A stretch of 64,000 nucleotides of DNA, from NCBI GenBank assembly GCA_035373625.1, contig DAOSNS010000006.1, positions 1-64,000 on the forward strand, written 5' to 3'. The stretch comes from DSWT01 sp035373625 (GTDB taxonomy: Bacteria; Chloroflexota; Anaerolineae; B4-G1; SLSP01). Of this stretch, positions 43,754 to 51,938 are shown piece by piece (within the stretch, counting starts at the first letter, position 1; each line of letters starts with the position of its first letter). The notes beneath the pieces were generated by a model that made no database searches, was not told the origin of the DNA, and worked only from the letters and a program-made list of their open reading frames with translations. A program made the position numbers and the translations under genes.

Positions 43754-43883
43754 TAGGGCTTTATCATTCTCGTTGCAGTGACTTCAGCTGGCTATGAGCG
43801 GATCGCCAGATCCGTGTTTCTCAACTCTATCAGCTAAAAACGGGGAGCTGGCGTTTCCCTCGGCGCAAGAATGATAAGGCCCT
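43754..43883. mobile_element. MITE-like element, family D, intact copy (130 bp) with 12-bp target duplication
   Basis: Terminal inverted repeats AGGGCTTTATCATTCT (43754-43769) and AGAATGATAAGGCCCT (43868-43883) differ at one position. Perfect 12-bp direct repeats GGGGAAGACTAT flank it (43742-43753, 43884-43895). The interior carries GCGGATCGCCAGATCCG and CGGGGAGCTGGCG, the building blocks of the arrays at 17880-18450 and 57142-57470. No coding capacity, so it must have been moved by a transposase encoded elsewhere. Confidence 0.88.
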
Positions 43884-43906
43884 GGGGAAGACTATCGAAG
43901 GGTGGA

Positions 43907-45043
43907 ATGGTAGAAAAACTGGTCCTCGCACCACCCCCTAAAAAGATCACCCGCGCCGTGCTGTTGCGTGCCGGCGCGGGATACGGTCTATTATTTGGCC
44001 TGGGATTCGCGCTCTACGTCTGGGGCTATGACACACTGACCTTGAGCCGCAGTTCTGCCGATATGGCCTGGGGCAAGCTGACGCTTGGTCTCCCGTGCCT
44101 GCTCGTCATCGGGGGGCTGGCGGGGCTGCTAGGGGCATGGACGCCTTCCACACTGCTGACTACGTGTGTGTGGGCTTTCACATTGGCGGGGATTGGCTGG
44201 CTTGCCGGGCACATCCCCTTTACCGGCATGAGCTGGCTCGCCGGCATCATAGACGCGCGTTTTGCCGGGTTGACGCCGTGGCCGTATACCGGAGCCAATG
44301 CACTGCGCACCCTGCTGGTGGTGCTCGCTTACGCGGTGTACGGTTTTGCCGTGGGATACGTGGAAACGCTGGCTATTGAGTGGGCATGGGATCGCGCCAC
44401 CCCCGATGGACGGATGAAAATCGGCGCATGGAGCAGGTTGTTGGTGGCCTGGGTGGTCGCGCTGCCCCCGGTCTTTGTCCTGGATTACCTGGTGATGGCA
44501 CCGGTCCGCACGCCACAGGTGCGCGTGGCCGATCTCATCGAGACGTATCTGGAGGGCGGCGAAGCTGCCGTGAGTGCCACCGGCCAGAACATCATCGAGG
44601 CGCAGCGGAACGGCCCACGGTTCACCCCCCGCTACACCATCCACTTTGCCGGTTTCGACACCACCACCGAGACGCTCTACGCCGGCTACAGCGACGTGAT
44701 TTTCGACACCGGTTTTGCCTTGCGTTGCCTGGTGATGGGCGAGCAGGTTACGTTTTGCGATGATCTTTCCGCGAAGCTGAACCTGCGCATTGGGCAGATG
44801 GTGCAGGCCGCCAAAACGGGCGAGCGTCCGTGGCTGGCGGGCCAGATGAAGACATTCAGTGTGTCCGAGGAGGTGCTGGGGTGGCTTCAGACCCATCAAG
44901 CGCAACTTAGCGATACCTATCGTCTGACGATCACAGCACAAAAAGGCCCCTGGATGTACGTGACGGCGCAGTTCGACACCGGGGCGACGATGACATGTCG
45001 CTTCTACGGGAACGCCGTTGTTACCGTGGATCAATGTACTTAA
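43907..45043 (+). CDS. Multi-spanning membrane protein of unknown function
   Basis: A 378-aa protein. The first half has about five or six hydrophobic helices (GYGLLFGLGFALYVWGYD, LLVIGGLAGLLGA, TLLVVLAYAVYGFAVGY, LLVAWVVALPPVFVLDYLVM). The second half (~205-378) is a soluble domain with paired motifs (TIHFAGFDTTTETLYAGYSD, MTCRFYGNAVVTVDQCT) and four Cys, probably outside the membrane. The soluble part looks like a duplicated small beta domain. No family recognised. GAAGGGTGGA sits directly before the ATG at 43907. The mobile element's right target duplication ends 11 nt upstream, so the insertion probably lies within its promoter region. Confidence 0.72.
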   Translation: MVEKLVLAPPPKKITRAVLLRAGAGYGLLFGLGFALYVWGYDTLTLSRSSADMAWGKLTLGLPCLLVIGGLAGLLGAWTPSTLLTTCVWAFTLAGIGWLAGHIPFTGMSWLAGIIDARFAGLTPWPYTGANALRTLLVVLAYAVYGFAVGYVETLAIEWAWDRATPDGRMKIGAWSRLLVAWVVALPPVFVLDYLVMAPVRTPQVRVADLIETYLEGGEAAVSATGQNIIEAQRNGPRFTPRYTIHFAGFDTTTETLYAGYSDVIFDTGFALRCLVMGEQVTFCDDLSAKLNLRIGQMVQAAKTGERPWLAGQMKTFSVSEEVLGWLQTHQAQLSDTYRLTITAQKGPWMYVTAQFDTGATMTCRFYGNAVVTVDQCT

Positions 45044-45186
45044 GGTTTACCAACCACAGAGGACATTGAGGACTCCAGGTAAGGCTAGAGATTTTTCGTG
45101 ATTCGCCGCAGAAATAGAAATTTTGTTAATCCAAACCTTAAAGCCCTCTGTGTGCTTCGTGTCCTTTGTTTTTTCAGGGGATATGC

Positions 45187-45217
45187 AAAAAGACCTGACA
45201 TTGCTGTCAGGTCTTTT
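45187..45217 (-). terminator. Rho-independent terminator of the opp operon
   Basis: On the minus strand AAAAGACCTGACA-GCAA-TGTCAGGTCTTTTT: a 13-bp perfect stem with a U-tract, 28 nt past the stop of the last permease gene. The region 45052-45180 to its left holds another degenerate CACAGAG/CTCTGTG repeat and no gene. Confidence 0.9.
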
Positions 45218-45244
45218 GTATGTTTACGCAAGAAGGCCGCAACT

Positions 45245-46267
45245 TTACCGCGAACCCTGCAGGCGCGGATCGAGCACATCGCGCAGCGCGTCGCCCACCA
45301 GGTTCCACGAAAGCACGAACAGCACCAGCGCCACACCGGGGAACACTACGATATACCAGTAGTCGCCTAACTGCGTCATCCAGTTGCGGGCGAAGGAAAG
45401 CAGTTGCCCCCAGTCGGGGTAGCCTACTTCGGCGCCGATACCCAGGAAGCTCAGCCCGGCAAAGGTGATCGCGTAGCTGCCGATGCGCATCGAAGCCAGC
45501 ACCAGCGTGGGAAAGATGGCGTTGGGGAGGATGTGGCGGAACATGATGCGCGTATCCTGCACGCCGATCACGCGCGCGGCTAACACGTACTCGCGCTCGC
45601 GCAAGGAGAGAATATCGCTGCGCAAGAGGCGCGCGAAGCCCATCCAACTGAACATAATCAGCGCGATGGCGGGCGGCAGCAATCCCTTGCCCAATTTAGG
45701 TGTCAATACCGCCGACAGCGTCATTGCCGTCAAGAGGAAGGGGAAGGCCTGGAACAGGTCCGTGATGCGCATCAACACCATGTCTACCCAGCCGCCATAG
45801 AAAGCCGAGACCGCCCCGATCACACAGCCGATGATGAAGCCGCATGCGGTGATGATCAGCCCGGCCAACAACGCCGTGCGCGTTCCCCACACTACGCCGT
45901 AGTAGATGTCCCACTGCCCGCTGGCCGTGCCCATCAAGTGCACCCATTTATCTTTGCCGGTGACGGCTTTCCACCAAAACGGCAGCGGCGGCTGACGTGT
46001 CTTCCACTCCGTGCCCGGCGGCTTGGGGACGGCGCCAAACCCATCGCGCGGAATCCGTGAGGGGCTGGTGCCAGGAGGATAGGGCGCCAGAATCGGTGCG
46101 GCCGCGGCAACAAAAATGAAGAAAGCCAGTAGTACCAGGCCGATCACCGAGATGGGGTTTGTGATCAACCCTTTCAAGGTGCGATAAACATCGTGTCCTA
46201 CCCAACGCTCAAACCAACCCGGCGCACGACGGCGCAATTGCGGCAAGGCCACTTCCTGTGTTGTCAT
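45245..46267 (-). CDS. oppC: Peptide/nickel-type ABC transporter permease (OppC-like)
   Basis: A 340-aa inner-membrane permease, binding-protein-dependent type 1. An N-terminal helix (~40-60, NPISVIGLVLLAFFIFVAAAAPIL) precedes the core of about five helices with the EAA loop REREYVLAARVIGVQDTRIM followed by FRHILPNAIFPTLV. The periplasmic loop between helices 1 and 2 is long (~60-125). Last gene of the opp operon, 18 nt after oppB, followed by a terminator. Confidence 0.92.
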   Translation of the reverse strand: MTTQEVALPQLRRRAPGWFERWVGHDVYRTLKGLITNPISVIGLVLLAFFIFVAAAAPILAPYPPGTSPSRIPRDGFGAVPKPPGTEWKTRQPPLPFWWKAVTGKDKWVHLMGTASGQWDIYYGVVWGTRTALLAGLIITACGFIIGCVIGAVSAFYGGWVDMVLMRITDLFQAFPFLLTAMTLSAVLTPKLGKGLLPPAIALIMFSWMGFARLLRSDILSLREREYVLAARVIGVQDTRIMFRHILPNAIFPTLVLASMRIGSYAITFAGLSFLGIGAEVGYPDWGQLLSFARNWMTQLGDYWYIVVFPGVALVLFVLSWNLVGDALRDVLDPRLQGSR

Positions 46268-46285
46268 GTTTTTGCCTCCCCAGCC

Positions 46286-47350
46286 TCAATCTAACCGCAC
46301 ACGCGGATCAATGTAAGCGTACAGAATGTCCACGATCACGTTGGCGATCACCAGAATGAACCCGTTGAAGAGCACAAAAGCCAGCACGGTAATCACATCC
46401 AGGTTGCTTGCGGCATTGGCGGCAGCCATGCCAATGCCGGGGTAGTTGAAGACCGTCTCGATGATCACGACCCCGCTTAACAGCCCGACGACCGTGCCGC
46501 CGGCCAGGGTCACCACCGGCAAGAGGCCGTTGGGCAGCGCGTGCTGGTTGATGACTACACGCTCACTCAGCCCCTTGGCGCGGGCCGTGGTGATGTAGTC
46601 CTGGCGCAGCGTTTCCAACATCGAGGAGCGCGTCACCCGCAGCGTCAATGCCCACCAGAGATAGGCCAGCGAAATGACCGGCAAAACCAGGTGGCGCAGC
46701 GCGTCCAGGAAAATATCCAGCCGCAAGTTCAGCAGGGCGTCCACAGTCACCATGCTGGTATAATTGTGAAATTCGGGCGACATGACCACCTGATTGGCCC
46801 AATCCGAAAGCCGTCCCGGCGGGAACCACCCCGTCCCAACGTAGAACGCCATCAGCAGCAACAACCCAAACACAAAGTCCGGGAAAGACCAACCGACAAT
46901 GCCGAAAATCCGCACGGCATGATCCAGAAACTTGTTATGGTTGACCGCCCCCACTACTCCCAGGAAAATGCCGCCGGCGATGACCGGCACGACGGCCAGC
47001 AGCGCCATTTCCAGCGTGGCCGGGAAGCGCCGCGCCAGCAACTCGGCAACCGGCTGCGAGGCCGTGCGTGAATAGCCCAGGTCGCCGCGCAAGATGCCCC
47101 CGACACGCTCGCCGGTGCGCGGGTCGGTGGTCCCCACCAGCCACTTCCAGTATTGGACGTAAATCGGTTGATCCAGCCCATAGCGTTTGATGATGCCTTC
47201 CAGAACCAACTCATTCTTGGGAATCTCACGCACGTAAAGGGCCGAGCGTTCCACAGGTGAGAGGAATTGTAGCATCAGGAAAATCAACACGGTGACGCCG
47301 AAGAGCAGAAAAGGCACCATAATCAGGCGTCGAATGATATAGTTGACCAT
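46286..47350 (-). CDS. oppB: Peptide/nickel-type ABC transporter permease (OppB-like)
   Basis: A 354-aa permease with the typical OppB N-terminus (YIIRRLIMVPFLLFGVTVLIFLML), six predicted membrane segments and the EAA loop TLRQDYITTARAKGLSERVV. It ends with VDILYAYIDPRVR as OppB/DppB proteins do. It lies between the binding-protein gene and oppC and forms the heterodimeric channel with OppC. Confidence 0.93.
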   Translation of the reverse strand: MVNYIIRRLIMVPFLLFGVTVLIFLMLQFLSPVERSALYVREIPKNELVLEGIIKRYGLDQPIYVQYWKWLVGTTDPRTGERVGGILRGDLGYSRTASQPVAELLARRFPATLEMALLAVVPVIAGGIFLGVVGAVNHNKFLDHAVRIFGIVGWSFPDFVFGLLLLMAFYVGTGWFPPGRLSDWANQVVMSPEFHNYTSMVTVDALLNLRLDIFLDALRHLVLPVISLAYLWWALTLRVTRSSMLETLRQDYITTARAKGLSERVVINQHALPNGLLPVVTLAGGTVVGLLSGVVIIETVFNYPGIGMAAANAASNLDVITVLAFVLFNGFILVIANVIVDILYAYIDPRVRLD

Positions 47351-47451
47351 CGTTTAACCTCCGTGATGTGTGATACGGAATACGTAAGCTATTGTCATTT
47401 CCAGACTACCCATTCCGTAGCACGCATAACACCATTTCCGATCTTGGGGAT

Positions 47452-47477
47452 CAGGAGAGGGCCATAGCCCTCTCCTG
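47452..47477 (-). other. Intra-operon hairpin after the binding-protein gene
   Basis: CAGGAGAGGGC-CATA-GCCCTCTCCTG, a perfect 11-bp stem 21 nt past the stop of the binding-protein gene and not followed by a U-tract. Such hairpins commonly stabilise the upstream mRNA so that the binding protein is made in excess over the permeases. Confidence 0.6.
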
Positions 47478-47497
47478 TCCGCATATACCCTGTATTT

Positions 47498-49537
47498 TTA
47501 CTGCTTGGTGAGCGTGTAGACGCGATCGCGCGGGGCCTGAATGGGGTTGAAGTAATAACCACCCATCCAGCGCTGCTCGTAACGCCGACCCGTAACGACT
47601 GCCAGACGGATGGCAATCGCATTCTCGTAATCCAACTGGGTGAGCTGTTGATACAGCTTGGCGCGCTCGGCGTCGCTGGTGGCAGACACGGCTGCGTTGA
47701 CCAGCTCGGTGAATTGCGCCTTCAGCTCTGCCGGTAGACGCTGGCGTGAGGCATAGGTGCCGATCAGGAAGGGCTGCGCCCAGTTGTGCGGGTCGTGCAG
47801 GTCTTCCTGCCAGCCGGAGACGGCCATCGGCAGGCGGCTGGCGCGGTAGGCCGCCAGGAAGCTCGGCCACGGCAGACCGATGATTTCGACCTGGAACTTC
47901 GGGTCAATATCGGCCAGGTTCGCCTGCAAAATCTGGGCGATGGTCTGGCGGGTGACGTTGCCGGTGTTGTAACCGATCTGCAGACGGAAGCCCTTCTCCC
48001 ACACCTGACCATCCCAGGCCAGCTTTAGCTCTTCCGCGCACTTGTCGGGGTCATAGTGATACATCGGGCCGTTCGGGTCATAGCCGATCATCCCGGGGAT
48101 CGAGAAACCGGAAACCTGCACGGCCTCGCCGGACAGCGCATCCTTGATGTAGGCTTCCCAGTCGAAGCAGTAGTTGAAAGCCTTGCGGACGTGAATATCG
48201 CTGAAGAAGTCCGCCGGAATCCCGTTGCCGTCCAGTTGCCCACTGCCGATGTAAGGGTTGCCACCGTCAGTATTGATGTTGAAGACGAACATGGCGTCGG
48301 TACGCGACGTGCTCGGCATACCGCGATACAGGCGTAGGGGACCGTTGGGGTTCTCGGTCGCCTTGCAGGTGAATTTATCGGCGGCGACATCGTATTCGCA
48401 CCACTCGCCGACCAGCGGGTCAACCTGGGCATAGTTCTCGCCCGGCACACCCGCGACATCGGCGTCACCGGCCTGCAACATCGCAAAGCGCGTGCCCCAT
48501 TCGGAAACGCCCTTGAAGATGACACGCTCGATGGTGGGCTGCGTCGGACCGCCGGGGAAGGTCGGCTCCGTGCGCCACCAGTTGGGGTTCTTCACCAGGA
48601 CTTTCTGCTCGCCGGGGGTCCAGCTTTCCAGCATATACGGGCCGGTACCGTTGGTCTTGTCGCGCAGCGGCGTGTTCTCGGAAGAAACGCCGTAGTATTT
48701 CTGCCAGTTGGCGCAATCGCCATCCCAGGCACCGTTTTCGATGGCCCAATCCTTATCCAGGATGGAACCCCAGCTCTGCGCCAGGGTTGCCAGGAACGGC
48801 CCCCACGGCTGCGCCAGGTTGAAGGTCACAGTCCAGGCGTTCTCATCGGCCTGGATGGCATTCATCGTAGCCTGGCAAGCGGCCAGTAACTTCTCGGGGT
48901 CGGCAGCTTGCAAAGCCTCGGCGTCATCATCCAACGCGCCGGTGTCATCTACCAGCTCGGCGATGTCATGGACACCAATGCCGAAGAACGGCTCGGTGAA
49001 GAGCCACTGCGGGGAATCGGTGCCACCTTGCAGCACACCGCGCTGGAGGCTGTAGGCCACATCTTCGGGGGTCAGATCGGCGCCATTGTGGAACTTGACA
49101 CCCTGGCGGATCTTGAAGACGTAGGTCTTGCCATCCTCAGACACCGTCCAGCTCTCGGCAAGCGCCGGCACGAACTCGACGGCGGAGCTTCCCTTGTAGG
49201 TTACCAACTGATCGTAGATGTTCAAGATAATGCCGTCACCATCGCTCTCGTAGTTCCAGGCCGGATCCAGCGTATCAATGCCTTCGCTGATTTCGACCAG
49301 AACCAGAGTGTTGGGATCGGCAGACTTGAATTCCACCGGCTTCTCCGGCTCAGGCGTTGCCGTGACGACAACCTGTACTTCCTTCGTCTCAACGATGGTG
49401 ACTTTCTCACCCTCTTTCTCGATGACTTTTTCCACCGTCTCGATGATTTTCTCAGGGGTCGGCGTCGTGCAGGCAGCTAACACCATGCTGGCCACAATCA
49501 ACAAACCAGCTACAGACCACAACAGTTTCTTAAACAC
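47498..49537 (-). CDS. oppA: Extracytoplasmic solute-binding protein, family 5 (OppA/DppA-like lipoprotein)
   Basis: A 679-aa lipoprotein. The signal peptide FKKLLWSVAGLLIVASMVLAAC ends in a lipobox (VLAAC). A charged coiled linker (EKIIETVEKVIEKEGEK) follows, then the family-5 binding fold beginning DPNTLVLVEISEGIDTLDPAW, with SWTVSEDGKTYVFKIRQGVKF and YNTGNVTRQTIAQILQANL. It is longer than E. coli OppA (about 540 aa). Chosen start: GTG at 49537, 6 nt after GGAGG; the ATG at 49543 directly abuts that site. The substrate is probably peptides but could be sugars or other solutes. Third gene of the operon; hairpin downstream. Confidence 0.92.
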   Translation of the reverse strand: MFKKLLWSVAGLLIVASMVLAACTTPTPEKIIETVEKVIEKEGEKVTIVETKEVQVVVTATPEPEKPVEFKSADPNTLVLVEISEGIDTLDPAWNYESDGDGIILNIYDQLVTYKGSSAVEFVPALAESWTVSEDGKTYVFKIRQGVKFHNGADLTPEDVAYSLQRGVLQGGTDSPQWLFTEPFFGIGVHDIAELVDDTGALDDDAEALQAADPEKLLAACQATMNAIQADENAWTVTFNLAQPWGPFLATLAQSWGSILDKDWAIENGAWDGDCANWQKYYGVSSENTPLRDKTNGTGPYMLESWTPGEQKVLVKNPNWWRTEPTFPGGPTQPTIERVIFKGVSEWGTRFAMLQAGDADVAGVPGENYAQVDPLVGEWCEYDVAADKFTCKATENPNGPLRLYRGMPSTSRTDAMFVFNINTDGGNPYIGSGQLDGNGIPADFFSDIHVRKAFNYCFDWEAYIKDALSGEAVQVSGFSIPGMIGYDPNGPMYHYDPDKCAEELKLAWDGQVWEKGFRLQIGYNTGNVTRQTIAQILQANLADIDPKFQVEIIGLPWPSFLAAYRASRLPMAVSGWQEDLHDPHNWAQPFLIGTYASRQRLPAELKAQFTELVNAAVSATSDAERAKLYQQLTQLDYENAIAIRLAVVTGRRYEQRWMGGYYFNPIQAPRDRVYTLTKQ

Positions 49538-49619
49538 GTTCATCCTCCTTCAAACTAAGGTTTTGACTATGGGATTGTATTGTCGAACGCCAAAAGTAAG
49601 TTATCTTTCTCTGATACAC
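49530..49619 (-). CDS. Possible 29-aa leader peptide upstream of the binding-protein gene
   Basis: An excellent ribosome site (AAGGAGGTGAT) precedes GTG 49619. The frame of 29 codons begins MYQRKITYFWRSTIQ and its TAA (49530-49532) overlaps the start of the binding-protein gene. If translated, it would couple initiation of the binding protein to termination of this peptide. No conservation evidence is available, so this is a candidate only. Confidence 0.3.
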   Translation of the reverse strand: MYQRKITYFWRSTIQSHSQNLSLKEDERV

Positions 49620-49640
49620 ATCACCTCCTTTTTTGTCATT

Positions 49641-50651
49641 TTACGCCATTGGCTTCACAAAATGGCATGCGCAGTAATGCCCAGGAGCCACTTCGATAAA
49701 CGCTGGCTCCTCCTGCTCACAAATGTCCCGTACCTGCGGACAACGGGTGCTGAAGTTGCAACCTTTTGGTGGATGTGCCGGACTGGGCAAATCGCCCTCC
49801 AGGATAATGCGCTGGCGGGTCTCTTCGATGACGGGGTCGGGCACGGGAATCGCAGAGAGCAACGCCTGCGTGTAGGGGTGCAGGGGATTGGCATATAAGC
49901 TATCCCGATCCGTCAACTCCACGATTTTGCCCAGATACATCACCGCGACCCGGTCGCTGATGTGGCGCACCATACTCAAGTCGTGGGCGATGAAGATATA
50001 GGTGAGGCCCAACTCTTCCTGCAAATCTTCCAACAGGTTCACCACCTGTGCCTGGATGGAGACATCCAGCGCCGAAATCGGCTCATCGCAGATGATCAAT
50101 TCTGGGTTGAGCGCCAGTGAACGGGCCAGGCCGATACGCTGACGCTGTCCGCCGGAGAATTCATGCGGGTAGCGCGTCATAAAATCGGGGTTCAGGCCGA
50201 CCAGTTGCAACAATGTGGCGACCCGTTCGCGGCGTTCCTCTTTGTTTGCCAGATGGTACACTTCCAGTGGCTCACCAACGATGTTCAACACGCTCATACG
50301 GGGATTGAGTGAGGCATACGGATCCTGGAAAATCATCTGCATACTGCGGCGCATCTCGCGCATCTCATTGGGACGCAACTTGGCCAGGTCTTGCCCTTTG
50401 AAAATGACTTGCCCGGCGGTTGGTTCGTAAATGCGGATGATGGTGCGCCCGGTGGTGGTTTTGCCGCAGCCGCTTTCACCGACCAGTCCCAATGTTTCGC
50501 CACGGTAAACGTTGAAGCTGACATCATCAACGGCTTTGACATCGCCGACATGCCGCTGCAGAAGCCCACGCTTGATCGGGAAATACTTCTTCAGGCCTTC
50601 AACACGGAGCAAAACTTCTTTCTTTGCCTCTGTTCTGAGCGCCTCAGCCAT
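49641..50651 (-). CDS. oppF: Opp/Dpp ABC transporter ATPase (OppF-like)
   Basis: A 336-aa ATPase: Walker A GESGCGKTTTGRTI, Q-loop FQDPYASLNPRMS, signature FSGGQRQRIGLARSL, Walker B LIICDEPISALDV and H-loop FIAHDLSMVRHIS. The OppF/DppF C-terminal extension contains the four-Cys stretch CNFSTRCPQVRDICEQ, a probable Fe-S site in this family, and ends HYCACHF. GGAGG precedes the ATG by 8 nt. It starts 2 nt after the stop of oppD. Confidence 0.95.
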   Translation of the reverse strand: MAEALRTEAKKEVLLRVEGLKKYFPIKRGLLQRHVGDVKAVDDVSFNVYRGETLGLVGESGCGKTTTGRTIIRIYEPTAGQVIFKGQDLAKLRPNEMREMRRSMQMIFQDPYASLNPRMSVLNIVGEPLEVYHLANKEERRERVATLLQLVGLNPDFMTRYPHEFSGGQRQRIGLARSLALNPELIICDEPISALDVSIQAQVVNLLEDLQEELGLTYIFIAHDLSMVRHISDRVAVMYLGKIVELTDRDSLYANPLHPYTQALLSAIPVPDPVIEETRQRIILEGDLPSPAHPPKGCNFSTRCPQVRDICEQEEPAFIEVAPGHYCACHFVKPMA

Positions 50652-50653
50652 GG

Positions 50654-51646
50654 TTATACCCTCCTCACCTTATCTTTTTCCCAGCAAGCGACGACGTGCC
50701 CCGGCGATATTTCTTCCAGCGGCGGCGTTTCTTGCAGACAACGAGGAACCTGGTAATGACAGCGAGGGGCAAAGGCGCATCCCGGCAACAAGCCGATGAG
50801 GTCCGGCGGCTCGCCGGGGATCGAAAAGAGGCGGGCCGCAGCTCGAGTGCCGTGGCTGGGTAAGGACCCTAACAAGCCCACGGTATAAGGATGATGAGGG
50901 TTCCCGTAAATCTCTTTGACGGGGCCGGACTCGATGATCCGACCGGCGTACATCACGTTCACACGCCGCGCCAGCCGGGCGACCACCCCCAGGTCGTGCG
51001 TGATCCAGATCACCGCCATACCGAGTTTTTCTTGTAGACGCTTGACCAGGTCCACGATCTGGGCCTGGATGGTCACATCCAACGCGGTGGTCGGTTCATC
51101 GGCGATGAGCAGGCTTGGATTACATGACAGTCCCATGGCGATCATAGCGCGCTGGCGCATCCCGCCGGAGAACTGGTGGGGATAATCATCTACACGTTGC
51201 GCGGCTTCGGGGATACCGACGAGGTTCAACAACTCAATCGTGCGCGCGCGTGCGCGTGCTTTGTCCATCCCTTCGTGAAGCATGAGGGCTTCCATAATTT
51301 GAAAGCCCACCGTCTTCACCGGATTTAAGGAGGTCATCGGGTCCTGGAAGATCATGGCGATTTCGGCACCGCGCACCTTGCGCATTCCCTCATCGCTCAG
51401 CTTTAGCAGGTCCCGCCCTCGAAAATAAATTTCACCGCCCACAATTTTACCGGGCGGTGTCGGGATCAAGCGCATGATGGATAAGGCATGGACGCTTTTC
51501 CCGCAGCCACTTTCTCCCACGACTCCTAGCGTATCCCCCTCGTCCAGGGTATAGGAGATGTCATTGACGGCGTACACAACGCCGTCTTCAGTATAGAAGC
51601 GAGTGCTCAGGTGTTTTACTTCAAGTAAATGTTCTGTACTGGTCAT
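50654..51646 (-). CDS. oppD: Opp/Dpp ABC transporter ATPase (OppD-like)
   Basis: A 330-aa ATPase: Walker A GESGCGKSVHALSIM, FQDPMTSLNPVKT, signature FSGGMRQRAMIAMGL, Walker B LLIADEPTTALDV, WITHDLGVVA, and the OppD/DppD Cys-containing C-terminus (LLPGCAFAPRCHY). Start ATG 51646 with GAGGA upstream. First gene of the operon oppD-oppF-oppA-oppB-oppC, preceded by a promoter at 51697-51724. The order (ATPases first) is unusual compared with oppABCDF. Confidence 0.95.
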   Translation of the reverse strand: MTSTEHLLEVKHLSTRFYTEDGVVYAVNDISYTLDEGDTLGVVGESGCGKSVHALSIMRLIPTPPGKIVGGEIYFRGRDLLKLSDEGMRKVRGAEIAMIFQDPMTSLNPVKTVGFQIMEALMLHEGMDKARARARTIELLNLVGIPEAAQRVDDYPHQFSGGMRQRAMIAMGLSCNPSLLIADEPTTALDVTIQAQIVDLVKRLQEKLGMAVIWITHDLGVVARLARRVNVMYAGRIIESGPVKEIYGNPHHPYTVGLLGSLPSHGTRAAARLFSIPGEPPDLIGLLPGCAFAPRCHYQVPRCLQETPPLEEISPGHVVACWEKDKVRRV

Positions 51647-51696
51647 AAAATTCCTCGTTTGTGATTCGCTCAAGGTCGCCGTTGTACATGCGGGAT

Positions 51697-51724
51697 ATTA
51701 TATGTTTGTCCTGGTATTTTGCAA
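51697..51724 (-). promoter_or_regulatory. Promoter of the opp operon
   Basis: On the minus strand TTGCAA (51719-51724), a 16-nt spacer and TATAAT (51697-51702), with a leader of about 45 nt to oppD. The remainder of 51725-51938 contains no gene. Confidence 0.65.
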
Positions 51725-51938
51725 TCCACGCAACCCATAAGCCTATTTAAGATACTGCCGTTTGTCAAAAAAGGTTCACCATATGACAAACAACACGACG
51801 GGACAGAGTTTCCCACATGCGATAGCCTGACTCAGCAGGGAGACTATCACAAATCGCAATCTGTGTTAAGATTATAGCACCTTTTTTGGGGCGGAGCGCG
51901 TAGCCCATGGTGTTTGCTGACTTGAAAGTGAGTTACCT

